Of a DNA stretch of 64,000 nt, positions 8,454-18,559 are shown in pieces; position 1 is the first letter of the stretch; each line of letters begins with the position of its first letter. Position numbers and translations under genes: made by a program. A model generated the notes under the pieces. That model saw only the letters and a list, made by a program, of their open reading frames with translations. It ran no database searches and was not told where the DNA came from. Source of the stretch: Pedobacter riviphilus (GTDB lineage: Bacteria > Bacteroidota > Bacteroidia > Sphingobacteriales > Sphingobacteriaceae); contig NZ_CP061171.1 in NCBI RefSeq assembly GCF_014692875.1, forward strand, positions 5,270,001-5,334,000, written 5' to 3'.

Positions 8454-9356
8454 TTGAGAGAAAGCAAAAGCAAATATTTTATATCTGGCATTGTTCCTTA
8501 CATCATCTGGGGAACAATGTCTATACCTTTGCGTAACATAAAAGGTTTTCCACCTCACGAAATTTTATACTACAGGATATTTGTTTCCATAATCGTAGTT
8601 TGGGCTACCATTCTTTTATTCAGAAGAGAAGCATTAAAAAATGATTTGAATTTCTTAAAATCATTAAGCACCCGCAAGAAAACCAGACTATTACTGCTTA
8701 CTGTAATATCATCATTTCTGATTACAGGAAACTGGTTTACCTACATTTATGCTGTAAATAGTGTGAGTTTAAAGGCCGCAGCCTTTGCCTATATGGTTTG
8801 CCCGCTGTTAACTGCACTCTGCGGATTTATCATTTTAAAAGAGCAATTAACGAAGGCTAAAGTTATTGCCCTGATCATTGCATTTATAAGCATTATCCTA
8901 TTGGCAACAGGCTCTTTACATGAAGTTATGTGGGCTATTATCATCGCCTCTTTTTATGCCATATATGTTATTGTGCTAAAAGTGATTAAAGATGTAGATA
9001 AATTTAATTTTTTAGGCGTTCAGTTAATTTTATCAGGATTAATGATGCTGCCTTTGTATTCTTTTAACGCAGCACCTTTTCCCACTGAAACCTTCTTTTG
9101 GTTACATATATTTTTGATTGCCATTGTATTTACCATTATTCCGCTCTTTTTAAATTCGTATGCGCTATTAGGTATGCCTTCATCAGCCCTGGGTATTTTG
9201 ATTTATCTTAACCCGATAGTTGCTTTTACCGTTGCATTTTTCTACTTTAAGGAGAAAATAGATCTGCACCAACTTTTTGCTTATTTGCTTTTGCTGCTAT
9301 CGATCGTTATTTTTAATGCACAATTGCTAAAGAGTGTTGTTTACAAGAAACAGTAA
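8454..9356 (+). CDS. rarD: RarD-type EamA transporter
   Basis: 300-residue inner-membrane protein with about ten hydrophobic helices in two EamA repeats (drug/metabolite transporter superfamily). The opening YFISGIVPYIIWGTMSIPLRNIKGFPPHEILYYR is the hallmark of RarD; the last helices contain GILIYLNPIVAFTVAFFYFKE. I take the TTG at 8454, directly after the ridA stop. The next ATG (8518) would cut the first helix. Substrate is unknown; E. coli RarD was named for chloramphenicol sensitivity. It lies in a tight ridA-rarD-recG run. Confidence 0.9.
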   Translation: MRESKSKYFISGIVPYIIWGTMSIPLRNIKGFPPHEILYYRIFVSIIVVWATILLFRREALKNDLNFLKSLSTRKKTRLLLLTVISSFLITGNWFTYIYAVNSVSLKAAAFAYMVCPLLTALCGFIILKEQLTKAKVIALIIAFISIILLATGSLHEVMWAIIIASFYAIYVIVLKVIKDVDKFNFLGVQLILSGLMMLPLYSFNAAPFPTETFFWLHIFLIAIVFTIIPLFLNSYALLGMPSSALGILIYLNPIVAFTVAFFYFKEKIDLHQLFAYLLLLLSIVIFNAQLLKSVVYKKQ

Positions 9357-9362
9357 AATATT

Positions 9363-11468
9363 TTGTTTAATTCGGTATTAGATACACCTGTTGAATTTTT
9401 GAAAGGCGTTGGGCCTAGCCGTGCCGATGTTTTGAAAAAGGATCTCGGCCTGTTCACTTATCAGGATATGCTTGCCCACTATCCTTTCAGGTATATCGAC
9501 CGTACGAAATATTTCAAGATTAACCAGATCAATCCCGATACGCAGTATATCCAGATTATCGGGCGTGTAATCAGCAAAAAAGTAATAGGCGATAAAAGAG
9601 CGAAACGTATTATCGCTGTTTTTAAAGATGAAACCGGAATCATGGAATTGGTCTGGTTCCAGAGCCTAAAATGGGTTGACGATAATATTACTGTCGGTAC
9701 CGCTTATGTGGCCTTTGGGAAACCAAGCATCTTTAACGGAACATTCAGTATTTCACATCCAGAAATGGAACTTTATCAGCGTAAACAGGTTGGACGAGGG
9801 AATTTAACCTTGCAGCCGGTATATAACTCCACTGAAAAGCTTAAAAAATTTAATCTCGATTCAAAGGGTTTACAGCGTTTAATCGCAGGTTTGTTAGATC
9901 AGATTATTCCTCAGGTTCCGGAAAATTTACCACAATACATCATTGATAAGTATCAGCTGCCAGATAAAAGATTGGCCTTGCTGAATATTCACTTTCCTAA
10001 AAATCAGAAAGATTTAAGTGCCGCTGAAAGACGCCTTAAATTTGAAGAACTATTCTTCATCCAGTTACAGCTTCTACATAATAAACATTTACGCCAGTTA
10101 AAATTTAAAGGGGTAACTTTTGAAAAGGTTGGCGAAAAAGTGAACCGATTTTATAACGAATTTTTGCCCTTTGAATTAACCAATGCCCAAAAAAGGGTAG
10201 TTAAGGAAATCAGAATCGATACACAACGTGGCGTGCAAATGAACCGGCTTGTTCAAGGCGACGTAGGGAGCGGTAAAACTGCGGTAGCGTTGATGAGTAT
10301 GCTTTTGGCAAATGATAACGGCTATCAAGCTTGTATGATGGCTCCAACGGAAATTTTGGCCCGTCAGCACTATGCATCTATTACGGCGCTTGTAACCGAC
10401 GATTTGGTGCGCGTTGCCATTCTTACTGGAAATACCAAAAAGAAGGAGCGTAACATTTTGCATGAGCAATTGGAGAACGGAGAAATCGACATTCTGATTG
10501 GAACGCATGCCTTGATTGAAGATAAGGTTCGGTTTAAGAACTTAGGATTGGTTGTGATTGATGAACAACACCGTTTTGGCGTAGAGCAGCGTGCTAAGCT
10601 TTGGCGGAAAAATATTATTCCACCACATATCCTTGTGATGACCGCTACGCCAATTCCGCGTACTTTGGCCATGACCTTATATGGCGATCTTGATGTTTCG
10701 ATTATTGATGAACTACCTGCGGGCAGAAAACCTATAGAAACCAAACACCTTTTTGAAGGCCAACGCCTCAGGATGTTCGGTTTTATGAAGCAGGAAATCG
10801 CCAAAGGTAGGCAGGTTTATATTGTTTATCCTTTAATTAAAGAAAGCGAAAAATTAGATCTTTTGCACCTCGAAGCTGGAATTGAGCAGCTGAGCTATCA
10901 GTTTCCTAGGCCCGAGTATCAAATGAGTATTGTACATGGAAAAATGCCAAATGCTGATAAACAGTTCGAAATGCAACAGTTTATTGATGGCAAAAGCCAA
11001 ATTATGGTAGCTACTACTGTAATAGAGGTGGGCGTAAACGTACCTAACGCTTCGGTAATGGTAATTGAAAATGCCGAACGTTTTGGACTTTCGCAACTAC
11101 ACCAGTTGCGTGGCAGGGTAGGCCGTGGCGCAGAGCAGTCTTTCTGCATATTAATGAGTGGGAATAAATTGAGTAGGGAAGGCAAAATTCGTTTAGAAAC
11201 AATGGTAAGGACAAACAACGGCTTCGAAATCTCTGAGATCGATCTACAGCTTCGCGGTCCTGGCGATATTACCGGAACACAGCAAAGTGGTGTATTGGAT
11301 TTGAAACTGGCCGACCTGGCCAAAGATCAGGTTATTTTGTCTGAAGCACGTAATACCGTAATTGAACTTTTTGAGAACGATCCACAATTGTTAAAACCCG
11401 AAAACGCAACCTTAAAAGCTTATCTGCAAAAATTAGAGAGAGGCATTTCTTTCGATAAGATAAGTTAG
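9363..11468 (+). CDS. recG: ATP-dependent DNA helicase RecG
   Basis: 701-residue helicase that remodels stalled replication forks and branch-migrates Holliday junctions. The N-terminal wedge domain carries an OB fold (TQYIQIIGRVISKKVIG...). Helicase core: Walker A GDVGSGKTAVA near residue 300, DEQHRFGVEQR (DExH) near 400, TATPIPRTLAMT, and the C-terminal RecG signature with GRVGRG and ELQLRGPGD-type DLQLRGPGDITGTQQSG. The length fits the family. The start is a TTG at 9363, giving MFNSVLDTPVEFLKGVGP, the normal RecG N-terminus; no ATG fits as well. Last gene of the ridA-rarD-recG run. Confidence 0.97.
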   Translation: MFNSVLDTPVEFLKGVGPSRADVLKKDLGLFTYQDMLAHYPFRYIDRTKYFKINQINPDTQYIQIIGRVISKKVIGDKRAKRIIAVFKDETGIMELVWFQSLKWVDDNITVGTAYVAFGKPSIFNGTFSISHPEMELYQRKQVGRGNLTLQPVYNSTEKLKKFNLDSKGLQRLIAGLLDQIIPQVPENLPQYIIDKYQLPDKRLALLNIHFPKNQKDLSAAERRLKFEELFFIQLQLLHNKHLRQLKFKGVTFEKVGEKVNRFYNEFLPFELTNAQKRVVKEIRIDTQRGVQMNRLVQGDVGSGKTAVALMSMLLANDNGYQACMMAPTEILARQHYASITALVTDDLVRVAILTGNTKKKERNILHEQLENGEIDILIGTHALIEDKVRFKNLGLVVIDEQHRFGVEQRAKLWRKNIIPPHILVMTATPIPRTLAMTLYGDLDVSIIDELPAGRKPIETKHLFEGQRLRMFGFMKQEIAKGRQVYIVYPLIKESEKLDLLHLEAGIEQLSYQFPRPEYQMSIVHGKMPNADKQFEMQQFIDGKSQIMVATTVIEVGVNVPNASVMVIENAERFGLSQLHQLRGRVGRGAEQSFCILMSGNKLSREGKIRLETMVRTNNGFEISEIDLQLRGPGDITGTQQSGVLDLKLADLAKDQVILSEARNTVIELFENDPQLLKPENATLKAYLQKLERGISFDKIS

Positions 11469-11911
11469 CTCATCAACCCCTCAAATTTTTCTAATTTTAC
11501 AATAATATTTAACAATGTATTATTTATTCTACTTTGTGTAGTTTTGTAATTGTTTTTTTACGAGTCAACCCCTTATAATTATTATTTTACCCCCTTTTTT
11601 TACCCCCTAATATCCCTATCTTGCGTGTAACCAAGTATGAACTGTTAAGTCGACAAGTCTAAATAAGGGTACGTCTTATTGAGTAGTTTTTATTAACCTT
11701 AAGTAGTTTGTTTATCAGATAAGGGATTCATAATGGTTAACAGCGATTTATTGATCAATAAAGTAGAAGACTCTAATTTTCTTAGAGTGATTGATATCTG
11801 TAATTGACTCAATAGATCAAGTTTTAATAATGCAAATATTGACAGTTCATGATTACTCATGAGTATTAAATTGTATTACAATCAATATCTAACCAAAATA
11901 AATTGAAAACT
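11469..11911 (+). other. 443-base non-coding region upstream of susC
   Basis: No convincing gene. The visible structure is a pair of direct repeats TTTTACCCCCT at 11585-11595 and 11598-11608 (13-base period), followed by TATCTTGCG near 11617-11626, which resembles a -7 box with one T missing. This would leave a leader of nearly 290 bases before susC. The direct repeat could be a regulator site; this is inference only. Confidence 0.4.
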
Positions 11912-14900
11912 ATGAAAAAAAATCTATTGAGGACTTTTGCCAGAAGTAGCATGTTTCTTGTTTGCGGTGGTTGTCTCGTTTTTTCTCCACTTGCCGGCAT
12001 GTCTGCCAAAGCATCATTACATGAAAAGGAACCTTTTGATTTTTACAAACTACCCCTCCAGGATATTATTGTGAAGGGGAAAGTTACAGATGCCAAAGGC
12101 CCAATTCCAGGTGTAAGTGTGAAGTTGAAAGGGGGCACAGCAACTACGGTTACCGATGGTTCCGGAAATTTTAGTATCAAGGTGCCTGAAGATGCAACGC
12201 TGGTGTTTACCTATGTGGGCTACGTAGATCAGGAAGTTCAGGTAAAGAACCAAACCAACATTAATGTCCAGTTAGTAGAGAATAACCAAAATCTTTCGGA
12301 AGTAGTTGTAGTAGGTTATGGAACACAAAAGAAAGCGGTTGTATCTGGTGCTGTTGCTTCGGTTAAAGGTACCGAACTGGCTAAATCTTCATCTGTAAAC
12401 TTAACCAACTCTTTAGCGGGGCGTTTACCGGGTGTAACGGCATTACAGAGCAGTGGAGAACCGGGTTACGATGGCTCTACTATCAGAATCCGTGGTACAA
12501 ACTCGCTTGGAAACAATAATGCACTGATAGTAATTGATGGTATTCCTAATCGTGCAGGTGGTATCGAAAGGTTAAATCCAAACGATATCGAAAGTGTATC
12601 GGTTTTAAAGGATGCTTCTGCTGCCATTTATGGTTCGCAGGCTGCCAACGGGGTAATTTTAATTACTACCAAATTAGGTAAATCAGGCAAGCCTCAGTTT
12701 TCTTACGATTTTAGTTATGGTTTACAACAGCCTACGCGGATACCTAAAATGGCCAATTCGGTGCAGTACGCTGAAATTTTGAATGAGCTGAATATCTTTG
12801 GTTCCGATATTAATCCAAATGAATGGTCGGCGGCATGGAATAGCTTTAAAACAACTGGTTCTTATCTTTCAACAGGTGGAAAAACGATTAATGCGGCCTA
12901 TAAACCAGATGAAATGAGAAAATTAGGTGATGGATCAGATCCATTGCGATATCCTAATACAGACTGGTTTAAAACCACTTTTCAAAATTGGTCGCCTCAG
13001 CAAAGGCATAATGTTCAGATTAACGGGGGTAGTGAAAACGTAAAATACTTGGTTTCTTTGGGCTATCTGGATCAAGACGGATACTATAAAAATTCTGCTA
13101 CGGGATATAAGCAATATGATATGCGTTTTAACCTGGAAGCAAAATTGAGCAAATATATTACCACAACTTTAGGGGTATCAGCCAGAGAAGAAGACCGTAA
13201 TTTTCCAACAGTTGGAGCCGGTGATATCTTCAGGTTTTTAATGAGGGGAAGACCGACTGAAATCGCAATATGGCCAAATGGTCAGCCGGGAAGGGATATT
13301 GAATATGGTTATAACCCGGTAGTATCTACTACAGATTTAACCGGTTACAATAAAGATGTCAGAGATTATTTCCAAACTACAGGTAAGGTTGAAATTAAAA
13401 TTCCTGGTGTTGAAGGATTAAAAGTAACGGGAACTGCTGCGATAGATAAATATTCTGGCAGACAGAAAAACTGGCAATTACCCTGGACACTTTACGATTG
13501 GGATAAAAAAACCTTTCAGGCCGATGGTGTAACGCCAGTATTAACGGGTACGATAAGGTCGCAATATACCGATCCAAGGCTTAGGGAAACTGCTGGTGGG
13601 CAATTGGCTATCAACCTGACTGGAATGATCAATTACGATAAAAAAATTAACGATCATACCATTGGTTTAATGGCTGGGGTAACCCGAGAAAAAGTAACCA
13701 ACGACGGTTTTACTGCTTTTAGGAGATATTTTCTTTCATCAGCGATCGAGCAATTATTGGCAGGCGATGAAAAAGAACAATCTTTAGGAAATAACCCCGG
13801 TGATCCTAACAATTTATTTAATAGAGCCCGCTTAAGCTATTTTGGAAGGGCTGGTTACAACTATAAAGAAAAATACCTCGCCGAATTTTTATGGCGGGTA
13901 GATGGTTCATACATTTTCCCAACAGCCAGACGTTTTGGTTTCTTTCCAGGTGTGTCTGTGGGTTGGCGCTTATCAGAGGAACAGTTTTTTAAAGAAAATG
14001 TTAAGTTCGTAGATAATTTAAAATTAAGGGCCTCGTATGGCCAGATGGGTGCTGAAGCATACTTTGGAGATGCACTGCAAGAATACCAATACCTCAGCTT
14101 AATGAATTTTGGAACATATACGTTTAATGATCTTGTTACTAAAACGCTAACAGAAGGCAAAGTACCTAATTTAGATTTTGGATGGGAAGTAGCCAATAAT
14201 ATGAACATAGGTTTAGATGCATCCTTTCTAAAAAGCAGACTATCACTTGAGTTAGATTATTTTTATAACAAGAGAACAAACATCCTGATCAGTAGAGGAA
14301 GTTCCGTACCTGAAAGTTCGGGTATTGTAGACCGCTTACCGCCTGTTAACTTAGGAAAAGTAAACAATAAAGGATTCGAGTTTAAATTAAGTTATAACGA
14401 TAGGGTTGGCGATTTAAATTTTGGTGTGAGTGTAAACGGTGGGTATGCAAAAAACAAAATTGTTTTTTGGGATGAAACCCCTGGAGCTCCAGAGTGGCAA
14501 CGCTCAACAGGCCGGATAACCAATTCCTGGTTGGTATACGACTATGATGGTGTTTTTAAAGACCAAGCAGAAATTAGTGCCAATACATTAAATTATAGTG
14601 CGCTAACCAGCACCTTACGCCCTGGTGATATGAAGTTTAAGGATATTAATGGTGATGGCAAAATCAATGCCGATGATAAAATTCGCCTGGATAAAAACGG
14701 TACACCAACCTTTACCGGAGGTTTCAATTTAAACTTGCAATATAAAGGGTTCGATTTGTCGGTACTCGTTCAGGGGGCAACCGGCGGGATGCAGATTGTA
14801 GGTATAACCGAATCTGGCGATATTGGCAATTTCCTGGAGTGGTCATACTTAAACCGTTGGAGTATTGATAATCCAAGTTCGGTAAATCCGCGTTTATCTA

Positions 14901-15184
14901 ACCGTGGAGCTACTTATTATACCGATAGCAACAATGCGCTAAATAATACCTATTGGTTGCGGAGCAATAATTACATCAGACTTAAAAACGTAGAGTTGGG
15001 CTATACATTACCAAATACCCTGGTAGAAAAAGTGGGACTGAACAGTGTAAGGGTATATACAAATGGATTGAACCTGGCTACCCTAGATAAAATTAAAATT
15101 TGGGATCCAGAATCAACCAATTCAAGTGGTCAGTACTACCCGCAGGCCAGGGTAATCAATTTTGGCATTAAAGCCGCGTTTTAA
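11912..15184 (+). CDS. SusC/RagA family TonB-linked outer-membrane transporter
   Basis: 1090-residue outer-membrane barrel that imports a ligand captured by its SusD partner, powered by TonB-ExbBD. N-terminal signal peptide (KKNLLRTFARSSMFLVCGG..., about 34 residues). Then a CarboxypepD_reg-like domain (VKGKVTDAKGPIPGVSVKLK), the SEVVVVGYGTQKK linker typical of SusC, the plug (GRLPGV, IRIRGTNSLGNNNALIVIDG, SVLKDASAAIYGSQAANGVILITTK) and a long barrel ending KAAF. There is no STN domain, so direct signalling to an anti-sigma factor is unlikely. The ATG at 11912 is preferred over the in-frame TTG at 11903. No glycoside hydrolase or peptidase is adjacent, so the substrate is unknown. Confidence 0.95.
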   Translation: MKKNLLRTFARSSMFLVCGGCLVFSPLAGMSAKASLHEKEPFDFYKLPLQDIIVKGKVTDAKGPIPGVSVKLKGGTATTVTDGSGNFSIKVPEDATLVFTYVGYVDQEVQVKNQTNINVQLVENNQNLSEVVVVGYGTQKKAVVSGAVASVKGTELAKSSSVNLTNSLAGRLPGVTALQSSGEPGYDGSTIRIRGTNSLGNNNALIVIDGIPNRAGGIERLNPNDIESVSVLKDASAAIYGSQAANGVILITTKLGKSGKPQFSYDFSYGLQQPTRIPKMANSVQYAEILNELNIFGSDINPNEWSAAWNSFKTTGSYLSTGGKTINAAYKPDEMRKLGDGSDPLRYPNTDWFKTTFQNWSPQQRHNVQINGGSENVKYLVSLGYLDQDGYYKNSATGYKQYDMRFNLEAKLSKYITTTLGVSAREEDRNFPTVGAGDIFRFLMRGRPTEIAIWPNGQPGRDIEYGYNPVVSTTDLTGYNKDVRDYFQTTGKVEIKIPGVEGLKVTGTAAIDKYSGRQKNWQLPWTLYDWDKKTFQADGVTPVLTGTIRSQYTDPRLRETAGGQLAINLTGMINYDKKINDHTIGLMAGVTREKVTNDGFTAFRRYFLSSAIEQLLAGDEKEQSLGNNPGDPNNLFNRARLSYFGRAGYNYKEKYLAEFLWRVDGSYIFPTARRFGFFPGVSVGWRLSEEQFFKENVKFVDNLKLRASYGQMGAEAYFGDALQEYQYLSLMNFGTYTFNDLVTKTLTEGKVPNLDFGWEVANNMNIGLDASFLKSRLSLELDYFYNKRTNILISRGSSVPESSGIVDRLPPVNLGKVNNKGFEFKLSYNDRVGDLNFGVSVNGGYAKNKIVFWDETPGAPEWQRSTGRITNSWLVYDYDGVFKDQAEISANTLNYSALTSTLRPGDMKFKDINGDGKINADDKIRLDKNGTPTFTGGFNLNLQYKGFDLSVLVQGATGGMQIVGITESGDIGNFLEWSYLNRWSIDNPSSVNPRLSNRGATYYTDSNNALNNTYWLRSNNYIRLKNVELGYTLPNTLVEKVGLNSVRVYTNGLNLATLDKIKIWDPESTNSSGQYYPQARVINFGIKAAF

Positions 15185-15217
15185 ATGTATAGCTATTTAT
15201 CAATTACAATCAAGAAT

Positions 15218-17092
15218 ATGAAAGCAATAAATAAAAATATAAAGCTCTATATATTAGTTTCGATTACTTTTCTTACAGTTTCTTGTAAGAAAGATTTCAT
15301 GGATGTAAATCCGCCCGATAAAATATCTTCGGAATTGGTATGGAAAGATCCTGCACTTGCACAGGCCTTTGTAAACGATATTTACAATGGGTTGGGAAAT
15401 GGGGGATTTTCAGAACAGATGCTGGCTTCAGTTTCTGACGAAGCCCTATTTACACATCCAACACGCGGTATCGATCTGATCAATAATGGAACCATTAACC
15501 CTTCTACCTTGGGGTGGATAGATGATACCTGGGCTTACAAACAAATGTATAACCGTATCAGGGCCTGCAACACTACTGTTGAAAGAATTGTAGGTGGCGA
15601 TAATGGCCTGAGCAGCCAATCGTTAAAAGATCAGTTGTTAGGTGAGGCTTATTTCTTACGTGCTTATTTCTATCAGCAATTATTGCGTTATTATGGTGCT
15701 GTACCTATTATTACCAAAACCTATGCACTAACTGATGATTTTAAAATCAAACGTAATACTTATGAGGAATGCGTAAACTTCATCATTAAAGATTGCGATG
15801 AGGCCAATAGGTTGTTAACCGGCAAAACGCTAGATAAAGGACGTACCACAGCGCTTGCTGCTTTGGCCTTAAAATCAAGGGTATTAATTTATGCCGCAAG
15901 CGACCTGCATGACAGAGCAAAACTTACTTCTAAAATTACGGGTATTGCTGCCCAAAAACTAGATTTTTTAAGTTATGCGAGTGGCAGCCAGCCAGACCGT
16001 TACCGATTGGCACAAACAGCTGCTAAAGCCGTCATGGATTTGGGTACAGGTTATAAATTAAATCTTTCTGCTCCCACTACGGTAACAGATGGGCAATTAA
16101 ATTATAAAAGCATTGCCATGGGCGGAGCAAGTAAGGCACCGGGTATAGATGCTACTGCAGCGTCAGAACTCATTTTTGCCCGTTATTTTATCATCCAGAA
16201 CAATATTAAACATGCGCAGCAGAATGGTCCGAATGGTTACCATAATTGGGCCGGAAATACACCTATTGGCTTATTGGTTGATGATTATGAGATGAAAGAT
16301 GGCAGTAAATTTAGCTGGGCAAATGCCACACAAAAAGCTAATCCTTATCAGGACAGAGACCCTCGTTTTTATGCAACCATTTTATATGATGGTGCAGGAT
16401 GGAAACCACGCGATAAAGCTTCGGGTAATGTTGATCCGGCTAGCCAGATTCAGACCGGTATTTATGATTTAATGGACAACTCTGGTAGAATTGATTTTAA
16501 AGGTTTAGATACCCGTGGAAGTTCAATTGAAAATTGGAATGGCAGCTGGACAGGTTACTATTATCATAAATTTATCGATCCGGATCCAACTATTGTTGAT
16601 GCTTCTATGTCGCAGAATGTACCGTGGCCATTCTTCAGGTATACCGAAGCCGTGTTTAATTTCATTGAGGCCAGTATTGAGCTTGGTGAATTAAATAAAG
16701 CGACAGAGTGGCTAAATAAAATCCGTTTCAGAGCAGGTATGCCAGCTGTAACCGCTACAGATCAGGATGGACTTAGAGAGGTTTACCGTCACGAACGCCG
16801 TATCGAAATGGCTTACGAAGAACAACGTTATCATGATACCCGCAGGTGGTTAATCGCTGGTGAAACATTGGGCAGAAAAACCACTTATATTAAGGTTACC
16901 GGTAAGTTTAAACCTGGCAAAACGATGTCTGCCCCTTATCATTACGACAATACCATTTATGATTATACCTATACCCCAGTTGTAGAAAATGCACAGGAAA
17001 ATAGGAGTTGGAACGATAAACTTTATTTTAGGCCGTTTAGCCGCGATGAAGTAAATAAGAATAATTTGCTCGAGCAAAACCCTGGCTACTAA
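15218..17092 (+). CDS. SusD/RagB family nutrient-binding lipoprotein
   Basis: Surface lipoprotein that captures ligand above the SusC barrel. From the ATG at 15218 the protein has 624 residues and a clear lipoprotein signal (KLYILVSITFLTVSC, lipid-accepting Cys23). An in-frame ATG at 15185, directly after the susC stop, would add 11 residues before the signal and is less likely. Family features: DKISSELVWKDPALAQAFVNDIYNG, the helical repeat block with LLGEAYFLRAYFYQQLLRYYGAVPII, and the C-terminal NKIRFRAGMPAV...YRHERRIEMAYEEQRYHDTRRW. The pair is co-transcribed and is followed by a strong terminator. Confidence 0.94.
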   Translation: MKAINKNIKLYILVSITFLTVSCKKDFMDVNPPDKISSELVWKDPALAQAFVNDIYNGLGNGGFSEQMLASVSDEALFTHPTRGIDLINNGTINPSTLGWIDDTWAYKQMYNRIRACNTTVERIVGGDNGLSSQSLKDQLLGEAYFLRAYFYQQLLRYYGAVPIITKTYALTDDFKIKRNTYEECVNFIIKDCDEANRLLTGKTLDKGRTTALAALALKSRVLIYAASDLHDRAKLTSKITGIAAQKLDFLSYASGSQPDRYRLAQTAAKAVMDLGTGYKLNLSAPTTVTDGQLNYKSIAMGGASKAPGIDATAASELIFARYFIIQNNIKHAQQNGPNGYHNWAGNTPIGLLVDDYEMKDGSKFSWANATQKANPYQDRDPRFYATILYDGAGWKPRDKASGNVDPASQIQTGIYDLMDNSGRIDFKGLDTRGSSIENWNGSWTGYYYHKFIDPDPTIVDASMSQNVPWPFFRYTEAVFNFIEASIELGELNKATEWLNKIRFRAGMPAVTATDQDGLREVYRHERRIEMAYEEQRYHDTRRWLIAGETLGRKTTYIKVTGKFKPGKTMSAPYHYDNTIYDYTYTPVVENAQENRSWNDKLYFRPFSRDEVNKNNLLEQNPGY

Positions 17093-17106
17093 AAATTGCG
17101 CTTAAT

Positions 17107-17147
17107 AACCCGATGGATATGTACAATCATATTCATCGGGTTTTTTA
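17107..17147 (+). terminator. terminator after the SusC/SusD operon
   Basis: 15-base arms AACCCGATGgATATG and CATATtCATCGGGTT with one mismatch and a six-base loop, followed by a T-run. It lies 15 bases after the susD stop. Confidence 0.88.
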
Positions 17148-17248
17148 TGTAATAGAATTTGAGATTTCTGATCTCAAATTTTTACTTTTCAATAGAAAAA
17201 CAAGCAATCTTGGGTCTTTGTATATTCCTGTATTTAATTTTCAAAGCT

Positions 17249-17256
17249 TAGTTTTG
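17249..17256 (+). promoter_or_regulatory. putative -7 promoter box for the MFS gene
   Basis: TAGTTTTG matches TAnnTTTG and ends 16 bases before the GTG start at 17273, implying a very short leader. A TTTG at 17217-17220 is 28 bases upstream, too far for a standard -33. Confidence 0.4.
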
Positions 17257-17272
17257 CATATATTTTTTTCCT

Positions 17273-18559
17273 GTGGCAGATTCAGACCCCAACACCATTA
17301 TTGCAAAACCAGATCCATTCGCAGCCTTGCGATATAAAGAATTTAGATCATTCCTGGGTATGCGGTTCTTTTTTACGCTCGCTTATCAAATGCAGGCTGT
17401 TGTTATCGGTTATCATATTTACGATTTAACACACGATCCATTAAAACTCGGTTTAGTTGGATTATGCGAAGCCATTCCGGCTATTGGGATTGCACTGTAT
17501 GGCGGCTACATTGCCGATAAAAGTGAAAAACGTGGGTTGTTAATCAAGATATTTTCAGGTGTTTGGCTGGCTTCGGTTTTAATGCTGATCATTACCAGTA
17601 AATATCTTCACCTCCAGGAAGACCTCATTGTACTCATCATGTACGGATTGGTTTTCTGCATCGGCTTAGCCAGAGGATTTTTTGGCCCGGCAACATTTTC
17701 TTTAATGGCCAAAATTGTACCGAAAGAGTTGTACCCAAATTCGAGTACCTGGAACAGTAGCAGCTGGCAACTGGCCACCATTATTGGCCCATTAGTTGGG
17801 GGGCTGGTAAATTGGTTATGGGGAATAACAGCAGCATATAGTGTAATTGTAGGGCTTGTTACCATATCATTGATCTGCATATTTACTTTCAAAAAGCATC
17901 CAGCCACATATGTGCCTACTCAAAATATATTTCATAGTTTAAAAGAAGGAATCCAGTTTGTTTTTAAAACAAAGATGATGGTATGGGCAATGAGCCTAGA
18001 TCTGTTTTCTGTCTTTTTTGGTGGGGCAGTAGCCTTGTTGCCCATGTTTGCCAAAGATGTTTTTCATTTAGGCTCATTTGGATTAGGTATGATGCGCGGT
18101 GCAGCATCTTCGGGCGCCGTAATTACCATGTTGGCCATGACCCGCTTTTCACCGATGGGAAAACCTTGGCGCAACCTATTAATCGCAGTAACCGGATTTG
18201 GCCTCAGCATTATTTGCTATGGTTTATCTAAAAATTTCTATTTAACATTATTCTTTTTGTTCCTGGAAGGGTCATTTGATAGCGTAAGTGTAATCATCAG
18301 ACAAACAATTATGCAATTGCTTACCCCCGATGAAATGCGAGGACGGGTTTCGGCGGTAAACAGTATGTTTATTGGTTCATCAAATGAGATTGGCGAATTC
18401 GAGTCGGGTTTAACTGCTAAGCTGATGAAGCTAGTCCCTGCAGTTGTGTTTGGAGGAAGTATGACGATAGCTATAGCAGGTATTACCTGGTTTAAAACAC
18501 GATCTTTAACCAAGTTGAGTTTGCAGGATATTAATGAACAGACTACTAAAGTTGCTTAG
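17273..18559 (+). CDS. MFS transporter (EntS-like MFS_3 group)
   Basis: 428-residue inner-membrane protein with about 12 hydrophobic helices. Motifs include the MFS loop 2-3 signature variant YGGYIADKSEKRGLLI and the EntS-like stretches GLARGFFGPATFSLMAKIVPKE and SSWQLATIIGPLVGGLV. The last loop, LTPDEMRGRVSAVNSMFIGSSNEIGEFESG, is characteristic of this exporter subgroup. Start is a GTG at 17273, chosen because the frame upstream gives no MFS-like sequence and this start gives a short polar N-terminus (ADSDPNTIIAKPDPFAALRYKEFR). Probable drug, siderophore or metabolite exporter; substrate not readable. Confidence 0.9.
   Translation: MADSDPNTIIAKPDPFAALRYKEFRSFLGMRFFFTLAYQMQAVVIGYHIYDLTHDPLKLGLVGLCEAIPAIGIALYGGYIADKSEKRGLLIKIFSGVWLASVLMLIITSKYLHLQEDLIVLIMYGLVFCIGLARGFFGPATFSLMAKIVPKELYPNSSTWNSSSWQLATIIGPLVGGLVNWLWGITAAYSVIVGLVTISLICIFTFKKHPATYVPTQNIFHSLKEGIQFVFKTKMMVWAMSLDLFSVFFGGAVALLPMFAKDVFHLGSFGLGMMRGAASSGAVITMLAMTRFSPMGKPWRNLLIAVTGFGLSIICYGLSKNFYLTLFFLFLEGSFDSVSVIIRQTIMQLLTPDEMRGRVSAVNSMFIGSSNEIGEFESGLTAKLMKLVPAVVFGGSMTIAIAGITWFKTRSLTKLSLQDINEQTTKVA

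Noticed and set aside
10176-11323. Long minus-strand frames inside recG (up to 144 codons)
   Set aside because: They are antisense to a fully conserved gene and encode no recognisable protein; their length follows from the codon bias of recG.
11912-15184. SusC as part of an ECF sigma/anti-sigma signalling system
   Set aside because: The N-terminus lacks the STN signalling domain, and no sigma or FecR-type gene is nearby.
17113-17337. 74-codon frame between susD and the MFS gene
   Set aside because: It begins inside the terminator stem, has poor composition, and overlaps the MFS start in another frame. Not gene-like.
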